DNA from: Taxillus chinensis
Taxonomy: Eukaryota > Streptophyta > Magnoliopsida > Santalales > Loranthaceae
Length of the DNA stretch: 64,000 nucleotides
Reading direction: 5' to 3'
NCBI GenBank assembly: GCA_023512835.1
Contig: CM042084.1
Span: 12,239,842 to 12,303,841, forward strand
The translations under genes and the position numbers were made by a program. This document shows, one piece after another, positions 36,701 to 48,300 of the stretch. The notes under the pieces were generated by a model. That model worked only from the letters and a program-made list of their open reading frames with translations. It ran no database searches and was not told where the DNA came from. Each line of letters starts with the position of its first letter. The stretch's first letter is position 1.

Positions 36701-38967
36701 TATGTATGCAGTATGCTGTTCTCATTAAACTAGATTTCCTCTTATATACTGTGTTAAATTGTTCAGATGAAGATGGATTTAGTTTAGAGCTAAGAAAGGA
36801 AAACTATTGTTTAAAATGAGCCTTTCCTTGAGATTGCAAAGCATATTATTGTGCAAATCCCTTTATAAAGAAATGAATTTGATATTTTCATAGATTGCCT
36901 AGCCGATGCCCCTAATTAGTATGTATGGCGATTGACAGGTTTTGCAGCTTATGGTTCGAATGCTGGGATTCTCTGATGACGACAAGCAGAGGATAGGCAT
37001 TGCTCAGCAAGGTGCAGGTAAAGGTGTTGTTCGGGGCGTTTTGGGACTACCGGGTCGCCTGGTTGGTGGTATCTTGGGAGGCACTTCAACTGAGGTGAAG
37101 GCAATCACAGGATCTGATAACCAGGTATTTTTCTGAAAGTATTTACTTCATATGTTATAACATGCATTTTAATTCATGTCTTATTATGGTTGTAATTAGA
37201 AAATAAACGGTACATCATGTGGTACATGTAGAGTGCTAGGTTTAGGCTTAAGCCTTATGATCCTTGGCCCGGCTTACTAATATTCAGTATTCCCCTTCAT
37301 GTTTCACCTTATTACAGATAGCATGAATAGCACACATTTGCATTTGAAATATATAATTCTTAATAGATATTTCCCACAAACAATCAACGTCTTCCTTTCA
37401 AAATGTTCTTCAAGAATCGGTTCATCGGGTAACATGAAGTATTCTCCGTGATGCATCAATTTGAGGTTCAATACACTACAGTACCCTTACCAAATCAATC
37501 ACGAGTCCGACACCATAGCTTCATCAAACCAATGATCCACAAGGATTAACTACTATTCCAATGAACTATTCCCACATGACAAAGACTTGCCTTGGATTCC
37601 ACAAAATATGGATTCTTGTGGTTGTAGACAAATAGGAGAGGGAAAGAGAGCAAGGAAACCAGACTGGAATATTTTAAAATTTGAAAAGTGTAGAAACATC
37701 GAGTCCTTAAGTGAGAACTTTAAATATCTGGGGGGGGGGGGGGGGTAATTAAAATATTTAAAACTTGGAGGACCATGATGAAATTTCAAAATGTTTTGGG
37801 ATCTCATGCCAAAGTAGTAGTTTGGGGGATCAAATAAAAAATAGATTAAAGAAAAATAAATACTTATCCAATAAAGCTAGATTGGGAAGAATAATCTATG
37901 CAATAATCAACCAAGGTGGTGTTTGTTTTTAAATTTTCTTCTTCCTCCCTCACCCAATTAATGCTGAGACACCTTTCTAGATCAGACCTATCTTCAAGTC
38001 CAGACCAATTCTGGGCTGTTGACCTCTCCTAGTGCAGTGTCACCGACCTCAATCCTCGACCTAAACTGCTACTGGAGACAAGGTTCCAGTGATCCGTTGC
38101 CTTAGGTTCTGGTGCAGCTGCTACCACATACCTCAACCTTGCTGTATGATTTGCATTAACTTTTTTCTCTCTTTTTTTGAGTACACAATTATTAGAAGCA
38201 TAGTTATTAAAATCAGACCGAATGTTGATCTGCCTAAGGCATTGGATGGTTGGTTGGATCACTGGTCCAACTGTTAGATCGGTTATATAATTAATAATTA
38301 ATATATATATATATATTAATGAAAAATAAATATTTTAAGCTAGCTTTAAGAACTATGATTAAAAGTCAAATAAAGCTATTGAAGAAAGCACACGTAAAAT
38401 TAAGAGGTCAAGGGAAAAAAAGGAACACAGCTGCCGACAACAAGGTGATACTTGAAGCAAAATTTTTTATTGAAAACCCTAGGCTGGAATCGGTGGCTCT
38501 AATACCATGCAGTATTATGCATAGCCTTATTCCTTTCAAATTATCCTTCCATTCCTGTTTCTTTACTCTTTATATTAACAGCATTTTACAAAGTAATCTG
38601 ACTAGTGCAGTTTGCTGATTTTATGCACCACCCTCTCTTTCAGTCGATTGCGGATCTGTGGGTGGACTTTCTCCTCAAGGAAACTGAAGAAAGAGAGAGG
38701 AGGGAACCCAGAGTTACCAATGGTGAGCTCAAGGAAGATCCACGGGAAAGAAATCTGATAGCTACTGTGGCTCCCTTAGTGCACAATGAAAAAACTGTGC
38801 CTGGAGCTACAATTTCGAACTCGTCGCTGGATCAGAATTCATATTTTTTGCCACCCACTCGCAGGAATTCACTACAATCTGTACATTCTGATTCTGAATT
38901 CTCAACAGTTCCTCTCACATCTTCAGAAAGCAGTTCTCAGATCTCGGGACTGTTGCAGAAGTACTGA
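27778..38967 (+). CDS. GC4: Golgin candidate 3/4-like coiled-coil protein with GRAB domain, 15 exons
   Basis: A Golgi tethering protein: long coiled coil, then a C-terminal GRAB domain that in golgins binds ARF-family GTPases. Exons from GT/AG borders and phase: 27778-27999, 28699-28797, 29262-29390, 30366-30536, 30722-30860, 30940-31004, 31873-32037, 32167-32279 (defective), 32563-32709, 33938-34234, 34321-34386, 35596-35798, 36645-36699, 36939-37124, 38644-38967. Without exon 8 the frame is open for about 755 residues; the family is near 725. The start MWNSIANLKENLDKIA is the family's N-terminus and fixes the ATG. Heptad-rich Lys/Glu/Leu sequence fills exons 2-12, including NLQTALGQYYAEIEAK. 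Exons 12-14 give the GRAB block (VDRRIVIKLLVTYFQRN, MVRMLGFSDDDKQRIG) and a Gly-rich GKGVVRGVLG..GRLVGGILGG segment. The last exon has ADLWVDFLLK and ends HSDSEFSTVPL..SESS. GC3 and GC4 are close paralogues, so the symbol is tentative. Confidence 0.92.
31030..31650. mobile_element. Probable transposon-derived insert in golgin intron 6
   Basis: The ends carry GGGTTTGGGTTGGG and AACCTGAAATT/ACCCAAAA-type words of complementary sense, with a very AT-rich middle. This is MITE-like, but exact ends and target duplication were not found. Confidence 0.35.
32167..32279 (+). pseudogene. Golgin exon 8 with a one-base frame lesion
   Basis: Flanked by TTTTAG and GAG|GTTAAG splice-like borders. It is 113 bases long, one short of the 114 needed, since both the upstream exon (ends phase 0) and the downstream one (starts phase 0) require a multiple of three. 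From its first base the frame hits TGA after nine codons. In the shifted frame from the A6 run at 32171-32176 onward it is open and hydrophilic (NLEDALKIIGNLSTCKV...) to the donor. Either one A is missing in that homopolymer, in the genome or the assembly, or the exon is skipped, which keeps the frame. Confidence 0.6.
32836..33615. mobile_element. hAT-type MITE (780 bp) in golgin intron 9
   Basis: Begins CATGGTCTAGG and ends TTGAAAACTATG (CATGG/CATAG inverted ends), with an imperfect 8-bp target duplication TTTTAAAG (32828-32835) and CTTTGAAG (33616-33623), two transitions apart. Inside, CCTAGGC/GCCTAGG words recur near both ends, and a pyrimidine-rich CT repeat lies at 33225-33252. Confidence 0.65.
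34670..35000. mobile_element. Possible MITE in golgin intron 11
   Basis: Dense in CCCAATTCCCAAT and GGTCGTTCACTGG-type words unlike the rest of the intron. No clear terminal repeats, so this is low-confidence transposon-like sequence. Confidence 0.25.
37730..37745 (+). repeat. G16 homopolymer in golgin intron 14
   Basis: Sixteen consecutive G within an AT-rich intron, on the transcribed gene's sense strand. Confidence 0.95.
38199..38357. mobile_element. Short hAT-type MITE (159 bp) in golgin intron 14
   Basis: Starts CATAGTTATTAAA and ends TTTAAGAACTATG, inverted repeats, flanked by an 8-bp duplication with one mismatch: ATTAGAAG (38191-38198) and ATTAAAAG (38358-38365). It contains a short (AT)n run. 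It lies about 290 bases before the last exon's acceptor. Confidence 0.8.
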
Positions 38968-39176
38968 ACATATATACATTGGTTGTGTAATTATCCAAAG
39001 GTATAGAAATTTTTGCTGTTGTAACAAATGGTATCCGTTTGATCAATTTGTTCATCTATTCATTGAAAAGAACTACATGCCAGCCTAGCCTTTTTTGCCA
39101 GTTGCATTTGCCACCCGGTTCAACATAACTGACAAAAAGATTCAGAATTAAGGTCCTTTTGTAAGGCTAAAATGCG

Positions 39177-39182
39177 AATAAA
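39177..39182 (+). promoter_or_regulatory. Candidate polyadenylation signal of the golgin gene
   Basis: A canonical AATAAA 210 bases after the stop codon, a usual distance for a plant 3' UTR. Confidence 0.5.
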
Positions 39183-41137
39183 AAGTACTGTTTTGAGCAT
39201 CCATTTGTTTTTGCTTTTGCATAAACGGCTTGGACATGCATGGCTGCGGTATATGTATCTTGACTGCGGTATGTGTATCTTGATACGCCCAGAGATACTA
39301 ATGTTGCAATTTCTCCGGTGCGAGAAATTTTAAATCAGAAATAAGAATTCGTTTGGTGATATTATTTTTAAAAATATTGAGTCTGATAAATGAGTGATAA
39401 AAATTAATTTGAACTCAGTTTTTAAAATAATTATATTTTTTAAAATAATTAAGACTTGCATTAATGCTTTTTTTTTTCTCAACACAAACTAAGGTTAACT
39501 AGTTTTAATTTTTATGTATTTAGAATAATTTTAATAGTATCTTTATTATTTACAAATAGAGATTAATATAACTCTTTACTATTTATTTAAATTTATGATT
39601 AATACTTTAAATTTAATAGTATCTTTGTTATATTTTTTTCTCTTCTTTTTCTTCCATTCGCTGCTCTCTCCTGACCTATTGTGTTTGCGTTGTTTACCAC
39701 TCCATGCTTCGCGCAGGCTCCAACATCTACTCCCACCAGTAGCTTAGCAAGAGCGCCTGTCTTGTTGCCAACTCGACTTTGACTCCAACTCCTACGATTG
39801 CCCCACCAGTGTCTACTCTAGTCTCCGGTGCTATTCGACTCCAACTCTTTCATCTCCAGTGGATCCTTGCCCCCGACTCCCAAGCTTCGGCACCATCTGC
39901 CGCTCCCGATTTGTTCAACCGCACTGTCGTCTCCGATACTGTACTCACTGAAACTATCTTGGCAGTTATGTTGGTGTAACCCAAGGTGTAGTGACACACG
40001 GAGGCTCGTCAGATGTAGATCTTGTTTTGAATGGACATCAAAGTTTTGATCGATTCTTTGTTTGGTCGAGTCGGTATACTATAAATATATTATTAAAAAA
40101 TAGTATTAGAATTATAGATATTAAATAACTCTCGTTTAATTTTTTTTTTATATGTAACGGCCTTGGAGTTACTCTCAGTAGTTCAGATATTATTTCTTTT
40201 ATCAGTCCGTATAAACTAAATTTATAACATTTATGATATTATATAAATTAATGTTATATTATTTTTATAATCACATATAATAATAGTAGTAATAATAATA
40301 AGAATAACTATTTGTGCAACCGATTCGTAGTATTTTCGCGAAATCGTGAGAGAATGAACGGCTATGATCTTTTTTCTTTTTTCCTCCTCCGATGAATTGG
40401 TAGGCTGCCACGTTGTCATGGTTACCTAAAGATTACTCAACCCCGATTGTACCTAGCATTGCTTTAATAATAATACAAAAATTCATGAATCTTGAATAAA
40501 TATTATAATTTAAATTACATGTTGCGGAACCCAATTATTTGCTCTCTCACATAAAGAAAACCCCTTTCCACAAGCATTGAATAAAGCATCGCCCACACCC
40601 TCAAACACAGAGCCACGAGCCAAGCATGCCGGCCTAATTTGAACAATTGCCAGGATCCTCTACCTTACTCCAAGAGTGTTGCCAAATGCCTGAGATCAAG
40701 AGCATACCATGGACCTGACCGTTAGTGTCATCGCCCTTGCACTACAATTGTCCTTACCTCCACAGCTGACTCGGTTAAAGTTTCTGCTTGCTCCGATCTA
40801 CGCCTTCGCTCCATGTGATAAGTATTTTGAAAATTAAAAATGAAACTACTTTCAAGATTAAAAGACATAAATATCCTTTAAAAGTTACTATTAGATGAAA
40901 ATATCCCTAACATTTTCTTTGGCCGTACAAACAATATGATCAAGAATTTTTGGCTTGTAACAATTGGTTTGAAGGGAGCTCCGGCCTGAACATCATAATT
41001 TGAACTGCATCTGGATGCCTGACAATGGAGATGGTGATGACTGCGCCTCCAAATTCATGGGGCTTAACCAATCAATTGTGGCATGTAGTTGTGCGAGTGC
41101 GGTTGTGCCGTGGACAATCGCCAACTGCACCCCACTA
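39183..41137. other. Intergenic DNA with no supported gene
   Basis: Mixed composition. Short ORFs near 39780-40050 lie in a C-rich patch without family resemblance. Old transposon debris is likely. Confidence 0.45.
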
Positions 41138-41681
41138 TGCTGGAAAGTTGTCCCACATGGAAGAAAGTGAGGGAAGCCAAGGAGTTAATAAGGTGGAGCA
41201 GGCCCAAAAATATCACAATGCATTTTAAAGCCATGTGGGCTGATGTGGCGATCCCAAAGCAGACAATATTGTGACATGCCAGCGGGCCTGTGCCTTGGCC
41301 CGATCTTAACAAGTGGTATCAAAGCCTAATTGTTTTCCTGGAAAGGTGTTCCATGATATTGAAAGTCTTCTCGATATGGTGTGGTCGAGCGGCGTGTCCC
41401 GTGGTGTGCAGTGGTATTGGAAAATTCCATGACGGTCTCACATGGTAGCAGCTCAGAACCATAGGTGTGTCCTATGATGTGGTTCGATGTGTGACAAAGG
41501 GGAAGATTGTTGGAAAATTATCCCACATGGAAGAAAGTGGGGGAAGCCAAGGAGTTAATAAGGTGGAGTAGGCCCAGAAATGTCACAACGCGTTTTAAAG
41601 CCATGCGGGCTGATGTGGCAAGCCCAAAGCGGACAGTATTGTGATATGCGAACAGGCCTATGCCTTGGCCCGATCCTAACA
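41138..41681 (+). mobile_element. Complete TRIM element (terminal-repeat retrotransposon in miniature), 544 bp
   Basis: Two 174-bp LTRs (41138-41311 and 41508-41681) begin TGYTGGAAA and end TAACA. Two bases after the left LTR is the primer-binding site TGGTATCAAAGC (41314 on). A purine tract ACAAAGGGGAAGA immediately precedes the right LTR. The target duplication CACTA is perfect (41133-41137 and 41682-41686). The 196-base interior has no coding capacity. The LTRs differ at roughly 20 positions by eye, mostly transitions, so the insertion is old. No 5S-like promoter was seen, so it is not Cassandra. Confidence 0.93.
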
Positions 41682-41689
41682 CACTAACC

Positions 41690-42593
41690 ATCAGGGATAG
41701 CAGGTCTAAGGGGTGGAGGTGGCTGAAGCGGTAGAGCGGCGAGCACAAGATGAGATTGGACTTCTGAGTCGGAACTAGTTTCGGCCTGAAGAAATTGGAC
41801 GCCTAAGGCAATTAAGGTGAGCTTCTAAAAAAGTGTCCCTATTTTTTTTAAGTTTTAGTTATTGAATTTTAAATTTTTTATAACCTACATAAAATTTATA
41901 ATAAACCTAAGATAAAATCTTCAACTATTAATTCATAACATCAAAACATATTATCGTAAATACAAATATAATAAAGTAATAAATAAGACAATAATACATA
42001 TATAATAATCAATTTAAAGATGAGTTTTCATTTGGATCACCCCTAAGCTCCTTTCTTCATTATAAATATAAATAGAAGCTACTAACATAACATACCTGAT
42101 TAATCTAAGTAGACAAGTATTAACATCTTCATTTGTTACCAAAACATAAATGATTTGTGTTTCTATGTTTGTTTTCTAAAAGGAGAAAAAAAATTAAAAA
42201 TAAAATGAAATATATAATCAAACAAAAGCGTACAAATATTATTTATTATTTTATGTAATTATTTAAAAATTCATTACTAACAAACCATCAACAATCACAT
42301 TACAATTCAACATAATTGTAAACCCGCAAAATTGCTAATTAAAGTATTATACTCAATTGATCAATATTACAATTCAACATACATAGAAATTACATCTAAA
42401 TATTATTCAATAATCAATTAGTCAATATTTAAGTCATTAATCACTCAATTGTTCATTAATTTCAAAATTTTCCAAACTAAAACTATAGGATTATTCCAAA
42501 TTTCTAATCCATAGCAAAATAGTGTAGTGATAACACAATTAACCAAAACTCAAATTCTCCATTATGATTGTAAATCACTTAGAGCCAAATCGC

Positions 42594-42644
<51 letters not shown>

Positions 42645-43410
42645 AAAAATATACAAAATCACATTGAAGAACAAATATAATGAAATTAAAAAATAAAAAC
42701 ATGTTCAAAATAAAAACATCCATACATAATTAATACATACCAATACCAAATTAAAATTATTCAATTGAATACATATCATACATTATATAAAATAATAGAA
42801 AAATAATAATTTTACTTGCTATGTCTCCGTGACCATGAGTGAAGTCGTGAATTGAAGGGCTAAAGTTGTTAAAACTCAGACGAGCATCACGGGTGACGGG
42901 CTTGAGCTAAGGCCTGAGGAAACACCATCGAGTGAGGCGAGCTTGAGGGATCATCATCGGTCATCCTACGACATAGTCTCATGCGGCGTCAGTGAAAGGC
43001 GAGGTCACCGGGTGGCGTCGAGATGCCATGGCAAATAGCGATTCGGGATTGTAGCTATCGATCCGCCCTTGGGCTGAGGAGGTGGTGGCGAAGCGGTTGA
43101 CCGTCAATGTATGGTTTGTGTACATTGTGCTGTTATGCCTTCGAAACAAGAGGGTGGAGGCGTGGAGCGGAGGAGCGTTTGCGACTATGGGAACGTGGAC
43201 TGTGGAGGCTAGGCTAGCGTGGCACAGAGTTCCCTAAAAGCAATGGGTTGCCAACTAGAAAAGGCATCCCTAAATTGTACATTGGACTGAATACCCTAGG
43301 CAGATGCCTATTGGGCCTCCCCCTCAAGCCAACCTTGGTCGGAACATGGAAGGCGCCACCGCTACCAATGCGGTGTTAGTGGTTAAGGAGGGAGAGGGTA
43401 GGAGAGGGAG
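41690..43410. other. Intergenic DNA with an (AT)n run and a GC-rich block
   Basis: 41800-42800 is AT-rich with an (AT)n run at 42597-42642. 42830-43400 is a GC-rich, G-on-plus block of the same look as 9185-9620, and it continues after the solo LTR at 45369-45520. No gene recognised. Confidence 0.5.
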
Positions 43411-45368
43411 TGTCATGCCCTAGATTTCTGACCCACAGAAACCAGTTAGTGAATCCCCATGCCCGCACTCGAAGAGACAAGAGGTTGGTGATAACACCGA
43501 GAAAGGGACTTTAGCACACGTGTCGTCCCTAATCTATACCACACATATAACACACGAATACAAGAATCTCATTTTAATCTATAGTACAAACATATACATA
43601 CATGTTTTTCCCCCCGGGGTTACAATTATAGTTTTTACAATCCAACAAAACAAACAAATACACACACGGTCTTTACCTCTGGTGAACTTCCTAGCTCTTA
43701 TAAGCACCTGGAACAAACAAAGTCAAACACAATAGGAGGAGTGAGCAACCACAACTCAGTAGGGATCATGTTTTCTCGTCCCATCCCAACTCATAAACTC
43801 GTGTAGGTATGTGCACGTGTAATGCTACATTTACCTCACCAACTCAATCATGTACATACACTAAAAATGGCCTTGCAGGCCCACATGACCTAATATTGGC
43901 CCTCATGCTCGGTATTGCTTGTCAGGCACAGTATGGCCACCTCTCAAGCCCTGTATTACCTCTTAGACACAATAGTACCTCTCAGGCACAGTATTGCCTC
44001 CCAAGCCCTCAACAGACCCAGAGAGGCCTCCCAGGCTTATCAAGGTAGTCTCGCAGGCCCACATGACCACTAGGGTTCACAACACTCCCTCTGTAACAGA
44101 GGCCGATCTCCACAAATCTATCCTCATGTCTTGACCAAGAGAGGGAATTTTCGTAGAAATTGTTTTCTTAAAATAAAAAGTCTCGACATTAGTTTCCCAT
44201 ATCATAACTAAGATAACCTAATTTTTAAGGATTTTTTTGAGAGGCCTAACCCCACTTTTCAAATAGTCACCACAACGAAAAACTAATTTTTTTTAAGATT
44301 CGGTGCTAATTTCCATTTTTCACATTTTGAAGGAGTGAGAATTTAATTTTCTAGTATTTTTCTTTGAATTCGAAAGGGAAGTATTTCATTATTTACATTG
44401 TAACTTAAGTATACTTAGGCATAATGGTTTACAATATAAATGATTGGTCCTACTGTACCTTGGAACTGCTAACCTGAAGATGTAAAACTATTGACCCGGA
44501 GACTTGAAGCTCAGCCTCAAAGACTCAAAGATTTGTCTCGAAGACTTGAAGATGTGCCTTGAAGACTTGGAGGTTTGACTCGAAGGTTTGACCTTCAACC
44601 CTTATAGTTTGCTTAGGGTACTGTTCATTGTTGTTTTTGCCTGTTCTTTATATGGAATCAACCCAGCAACCTCCAGACGCTTACAAACACACTTTTTACC
44701 CAATAGACTATGATATATACCTCAAAACGTGTCCTAAACGCCTTTAAATTGTATGATAACAAAGAAATACACATATATTTCATTTCATATTATAGTCATC
44801 TAGATCTAAATCTAGATTTCCATGTTTGACTTCTCATCTCTCATGTAATACACAGTTATAAAACCTCCAGATCACAGAAACATATACCCACAATGATATA
44901 TATCAAATCATAATCACAGATCTTATGCTAAACCACCAGATCTAACCCAAAATTGAATTTCTCCAAAACTTAGGGTTCATACTCGATTTCATAAGTCATG
45001 GCAAAAATCATGTAAATCAAGAACAAAATCGAGATAAGAAGTATATGAACACCTATTTGGAGTGATTCTTTGAGTTATATGAACCTAAATCACCCCAAAT
45101 TACCAAAGCTTCAAGCTTCCAAGCTCTATCTCTTAAACACACCAATGTGATAGCGCAAAGTGAAAGCTCTCTTTATGCTCCTCTTATTTATATTTACTGC
45201 TAATAATAAACACCCAAAATTACAAAACTAGTCTTCCAAGGTTCCGAACTCCAAATTGGATCCAACTACAGTCAAAACACTCGTATCGCCGAGCACAATA
45301 CCAAAATGAGATCTTCATTACCCATTTAAATACTATCTCCTAAATCAACCCAAACACGGGTCATTACA
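43411..45368 (+). mobile_element. Gypsy-type solo LTR, about 1.96 kb
   Basis: Begins TGTCATGCCCTAGA and ends ACGGGTCATTACA, the start and end style of many plant Ty3/Gypsy LTRs. Flanking pentamers GGGAG (43406-43410) and GGAAG (45369-45373) differ by one base, an imperfect target duplication. The G-rich host sequence continues on both sides. The inside contains degenerate short repeats of CTCAGGCACAGTATTGCCTCC type (43865-44060) and CGAAGACTTGAAGA type (44470-44610). No gag or pol, so a solo LTR. Confidence 0.7.
43865..44060 (+). repeat. Degenerate short repeats in the Gypsy LTR
   Basis: About 25-30-base units built on CTCTCAGGCACAGTATTGCCTCCCAAGCC recur with changes. The related LTR at 51178 has a different two-copy repeat in a similar relative position. 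Confidence 0.6.
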
Positions 45369-48300
45369 GGAAGCATAAGGGGTGGGATAGTGGGGGGAGA
45401 GCATGTGCGGTGCCGATGGTGAGGGCATGGAGAACTGGGGGGAGAGGCAGGAAAGGGAATGATTGCGATAGTGGTTGAGGGCAGTGGTGTGGAGGCTGTG
45501 GCGGAGAAAATGTAAGAGGATAATATTGCCATTTAAAATATTTAAAACTATTTCTTCCTAAAGTAATTTTTAAAAGTAACCTTTAAATTACTTTTATTTG
45601 TTATAAATTTTTTTAAAAAAATTATAAGTATTTTTTTATAGTTTACCAAACAGGTTTTAGTGCTTCTGCTTATAAAATAAGTAGAAATAGTATTTGATAA
45701 GTATTATCAAACTTTCCAAAAGACTAATATACCCTTCAAAGTTTGTTCTAATTTGCTAGTAAGACATTTAATTATTGTTGATTTTGTTTGTATGTCATTA
45801 CTATTTCCCTCCTTGATTTAAGTTGGACTAATTTATATGCAGCTTTGATGGATAACTTTAAAAAAGCCCACATCTCAAATGGATATTATTGTTTATTAAT
45901 TGTCTTATTACTTGTCTTATGACATGCTTCATTAATTGTCTTATTGAATTCAATATGTCAACCAAGTACTTTTACACTATTTTTAACTATAATAAAAAAA
46001 GGTTTATATTGAATCGGAGTTTTTTTTATAAATTATAATTTCACTTTCGATTATGAAAAATAATTTATAACACAAACTTGCACACTAACCTCATATTTTA
46101 ACTGATGAGTCCAAGCTTTTAGATATGTTACCGGTTGTATTCCTAAAATTTTTACATAAAATATATTAGACTATAAAAGATTATTGATGTATTAATTAAT
46201 ATTTTACAAATTAAAATTTTAAACTTTGAACCAATCAAAGGAAAATTATTCTCCATAATTAATTTGCAAATTGATTGATTCCCTTGTATTTATCCTTTTG
46301 TTTGGTGCTCATCTTCCAACTGATGGTCTCCCTTACCATTGATGTACATGGATGACCCTTCCCATGCCATCGATGCAAATTGGCATCGAGTTGTCGACCA
46401 TTGACCACCAAACTACAGATCGTTTAAAACATCTATGAATTAGGGAGGAGAGGTTCGAATAGGAGGAGGAGGAAAGGGTTGCTCCGAAATTAGGTGGCAG
46501 CGTTTGAATTAGAGAGGAAAGATTCAAATAAGAGAAAAGGATTGTTTCGAACTTGGGTGGTGTTAGGAAGAAAAATAGGAAATAAATTGAATTTTTTATG
46601 TCTATAAAATTACTGTAGTATTTTTTATTATGAAAGAAACATAATATCTATCAATTTTAATAATATAAATTACAATCCAATTCTTTTATATATGTGTATG
46701 TATATGTATATTAGTATATATCAATCTTAACAAACGTAAATCATGGAGTGTTGAGACTTGTATGTTGTAAGTATTTCTTGAGATTAAAGTGATGTAAACT
46801 TATGTTTAAAAGTATTTTACAGTTAGCCCTTTCAATTAGCAAAGAATAAATAAGATTTGTTTGTCTCACCTCCCTGGGAAAAAGAAAAAGCAAATCCCAT
46901 CGTTACCATTTAAAACTACCATATTATATTGTTGACTTAATAAAAAAGAATTGACGAATACCAAATTTCTAAAGGTCATGATTTTTTTTATATTGGGAAG
47001 TATAATTGGACCAAAATTGCCACACCGTTGCCACCACGTTTGTTGTAGTCATTTAAAACTTTAAAAAATAAATTAATTAAAACATCAACCTCCAATCCAA
47101 AGTTCTAAATCGCCGTTTAGATCGTCTAATGTGGAATCAATTTAAATTCAAATTAATCCTCGCTCAGCTGCGCAACCTCCCACCACTGCCATTATGTATT
47201 AAGGATGCCATCATCATGCCACCACCGCCATCATCATTTGATTTGGACTTTCAAAAAAAACAATTAAAATCATAACAAAAACAAAAACAAAAACAAAACA
47301 AAACCAAAGGAAAAAAAAAAACATGCCGCCACAAATCTAAATTGATTGACAATTTCAACCACATCATCACATTTGTAAGTTGTCATCATGGTCGTCAAGT
47401 CCATGGTATGCGGTCCGTGTTAAAGATCTAGTTTGATTATTCTCTACAATTCAACAACACCTCATCATTATTTAAATTTATTTGGTCAAATGGGTTCAAT
47501 TCGAAAATTAATTAATTTCCCTCACTGTTTCGATTATTTTCTAAAATTCAATACTTCATATTATGTGTACACATGTATGTATAAAGTTGCCATCACTATC
47601 ATCATAATAGGAAACATCAACACCAGTACCACCGACGCCATAATCAAAGGAAGGGAGGAAGAACATGATGGGGATGATGAGAGATTCCTACAAAGACATA
47701 ATTGTGTGAATCAATTAGAGGCCATCATGGCCAATTTGGGACTGCAAGTGTCGTTTACAACACGTGAGAAAGGAAGCGATAAGGGTGAAAAACGGACAGA
47801 GCCCACAAGGAGCCCAACAATTGCACAAACTTCCATTAAAGCTTTAGTACATCATTGCCCCATCAAGGAATTATGAACCCTCCAAATATTGTTAATTATA
47901 CCGGTAGGCTATCTAATCCATACACCCATAATTAGATGATGTCATAATAATAATAATAATAATAATAAAGAAAATCATCTTAATTTTTAAAATTGAAGTT
48001 GTAACATTGAAATTATCTGATATAGAGTTTTTTAAAAATACATTTTAAAATTTCCAATTTTTTTTTTTGAGAAACTAGTTCCGTTCATTTTTTTATATGA
48101 TTAATTACAATTGGTACCTTGTAATTTAACAAATTATATTTATTGGTATTTTTTAAAATTTATATATTTAACTTTAGTATATTTATGTTACCTATTTTTC
48201 AAGTTTATTGAAATCAACTCTCATTGTTTAACAAATTATTCTAGATATGTTATATCATTCAGTTGTTATTTTTAAAAATATTTTTAAAAATATTGTTGTG

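Noticed and set aside
39779..40049. Short ORFs in a C-rich patch after the golgin gene
   Set aside because: Low-complexity Pro/Ser readings with no conserved motif.
41138..41681. Cassandra-type TRIM
   Set aside because: No 5S rRNA-like promoter box in the LTRs, so only TRIM in general is claimed.
47433..47876. 147-codon plus-strand ORF
   Set aside because: No recognisable domain, AT-rich chance-like codon use, and no neighbours or repeats supporting a gene.
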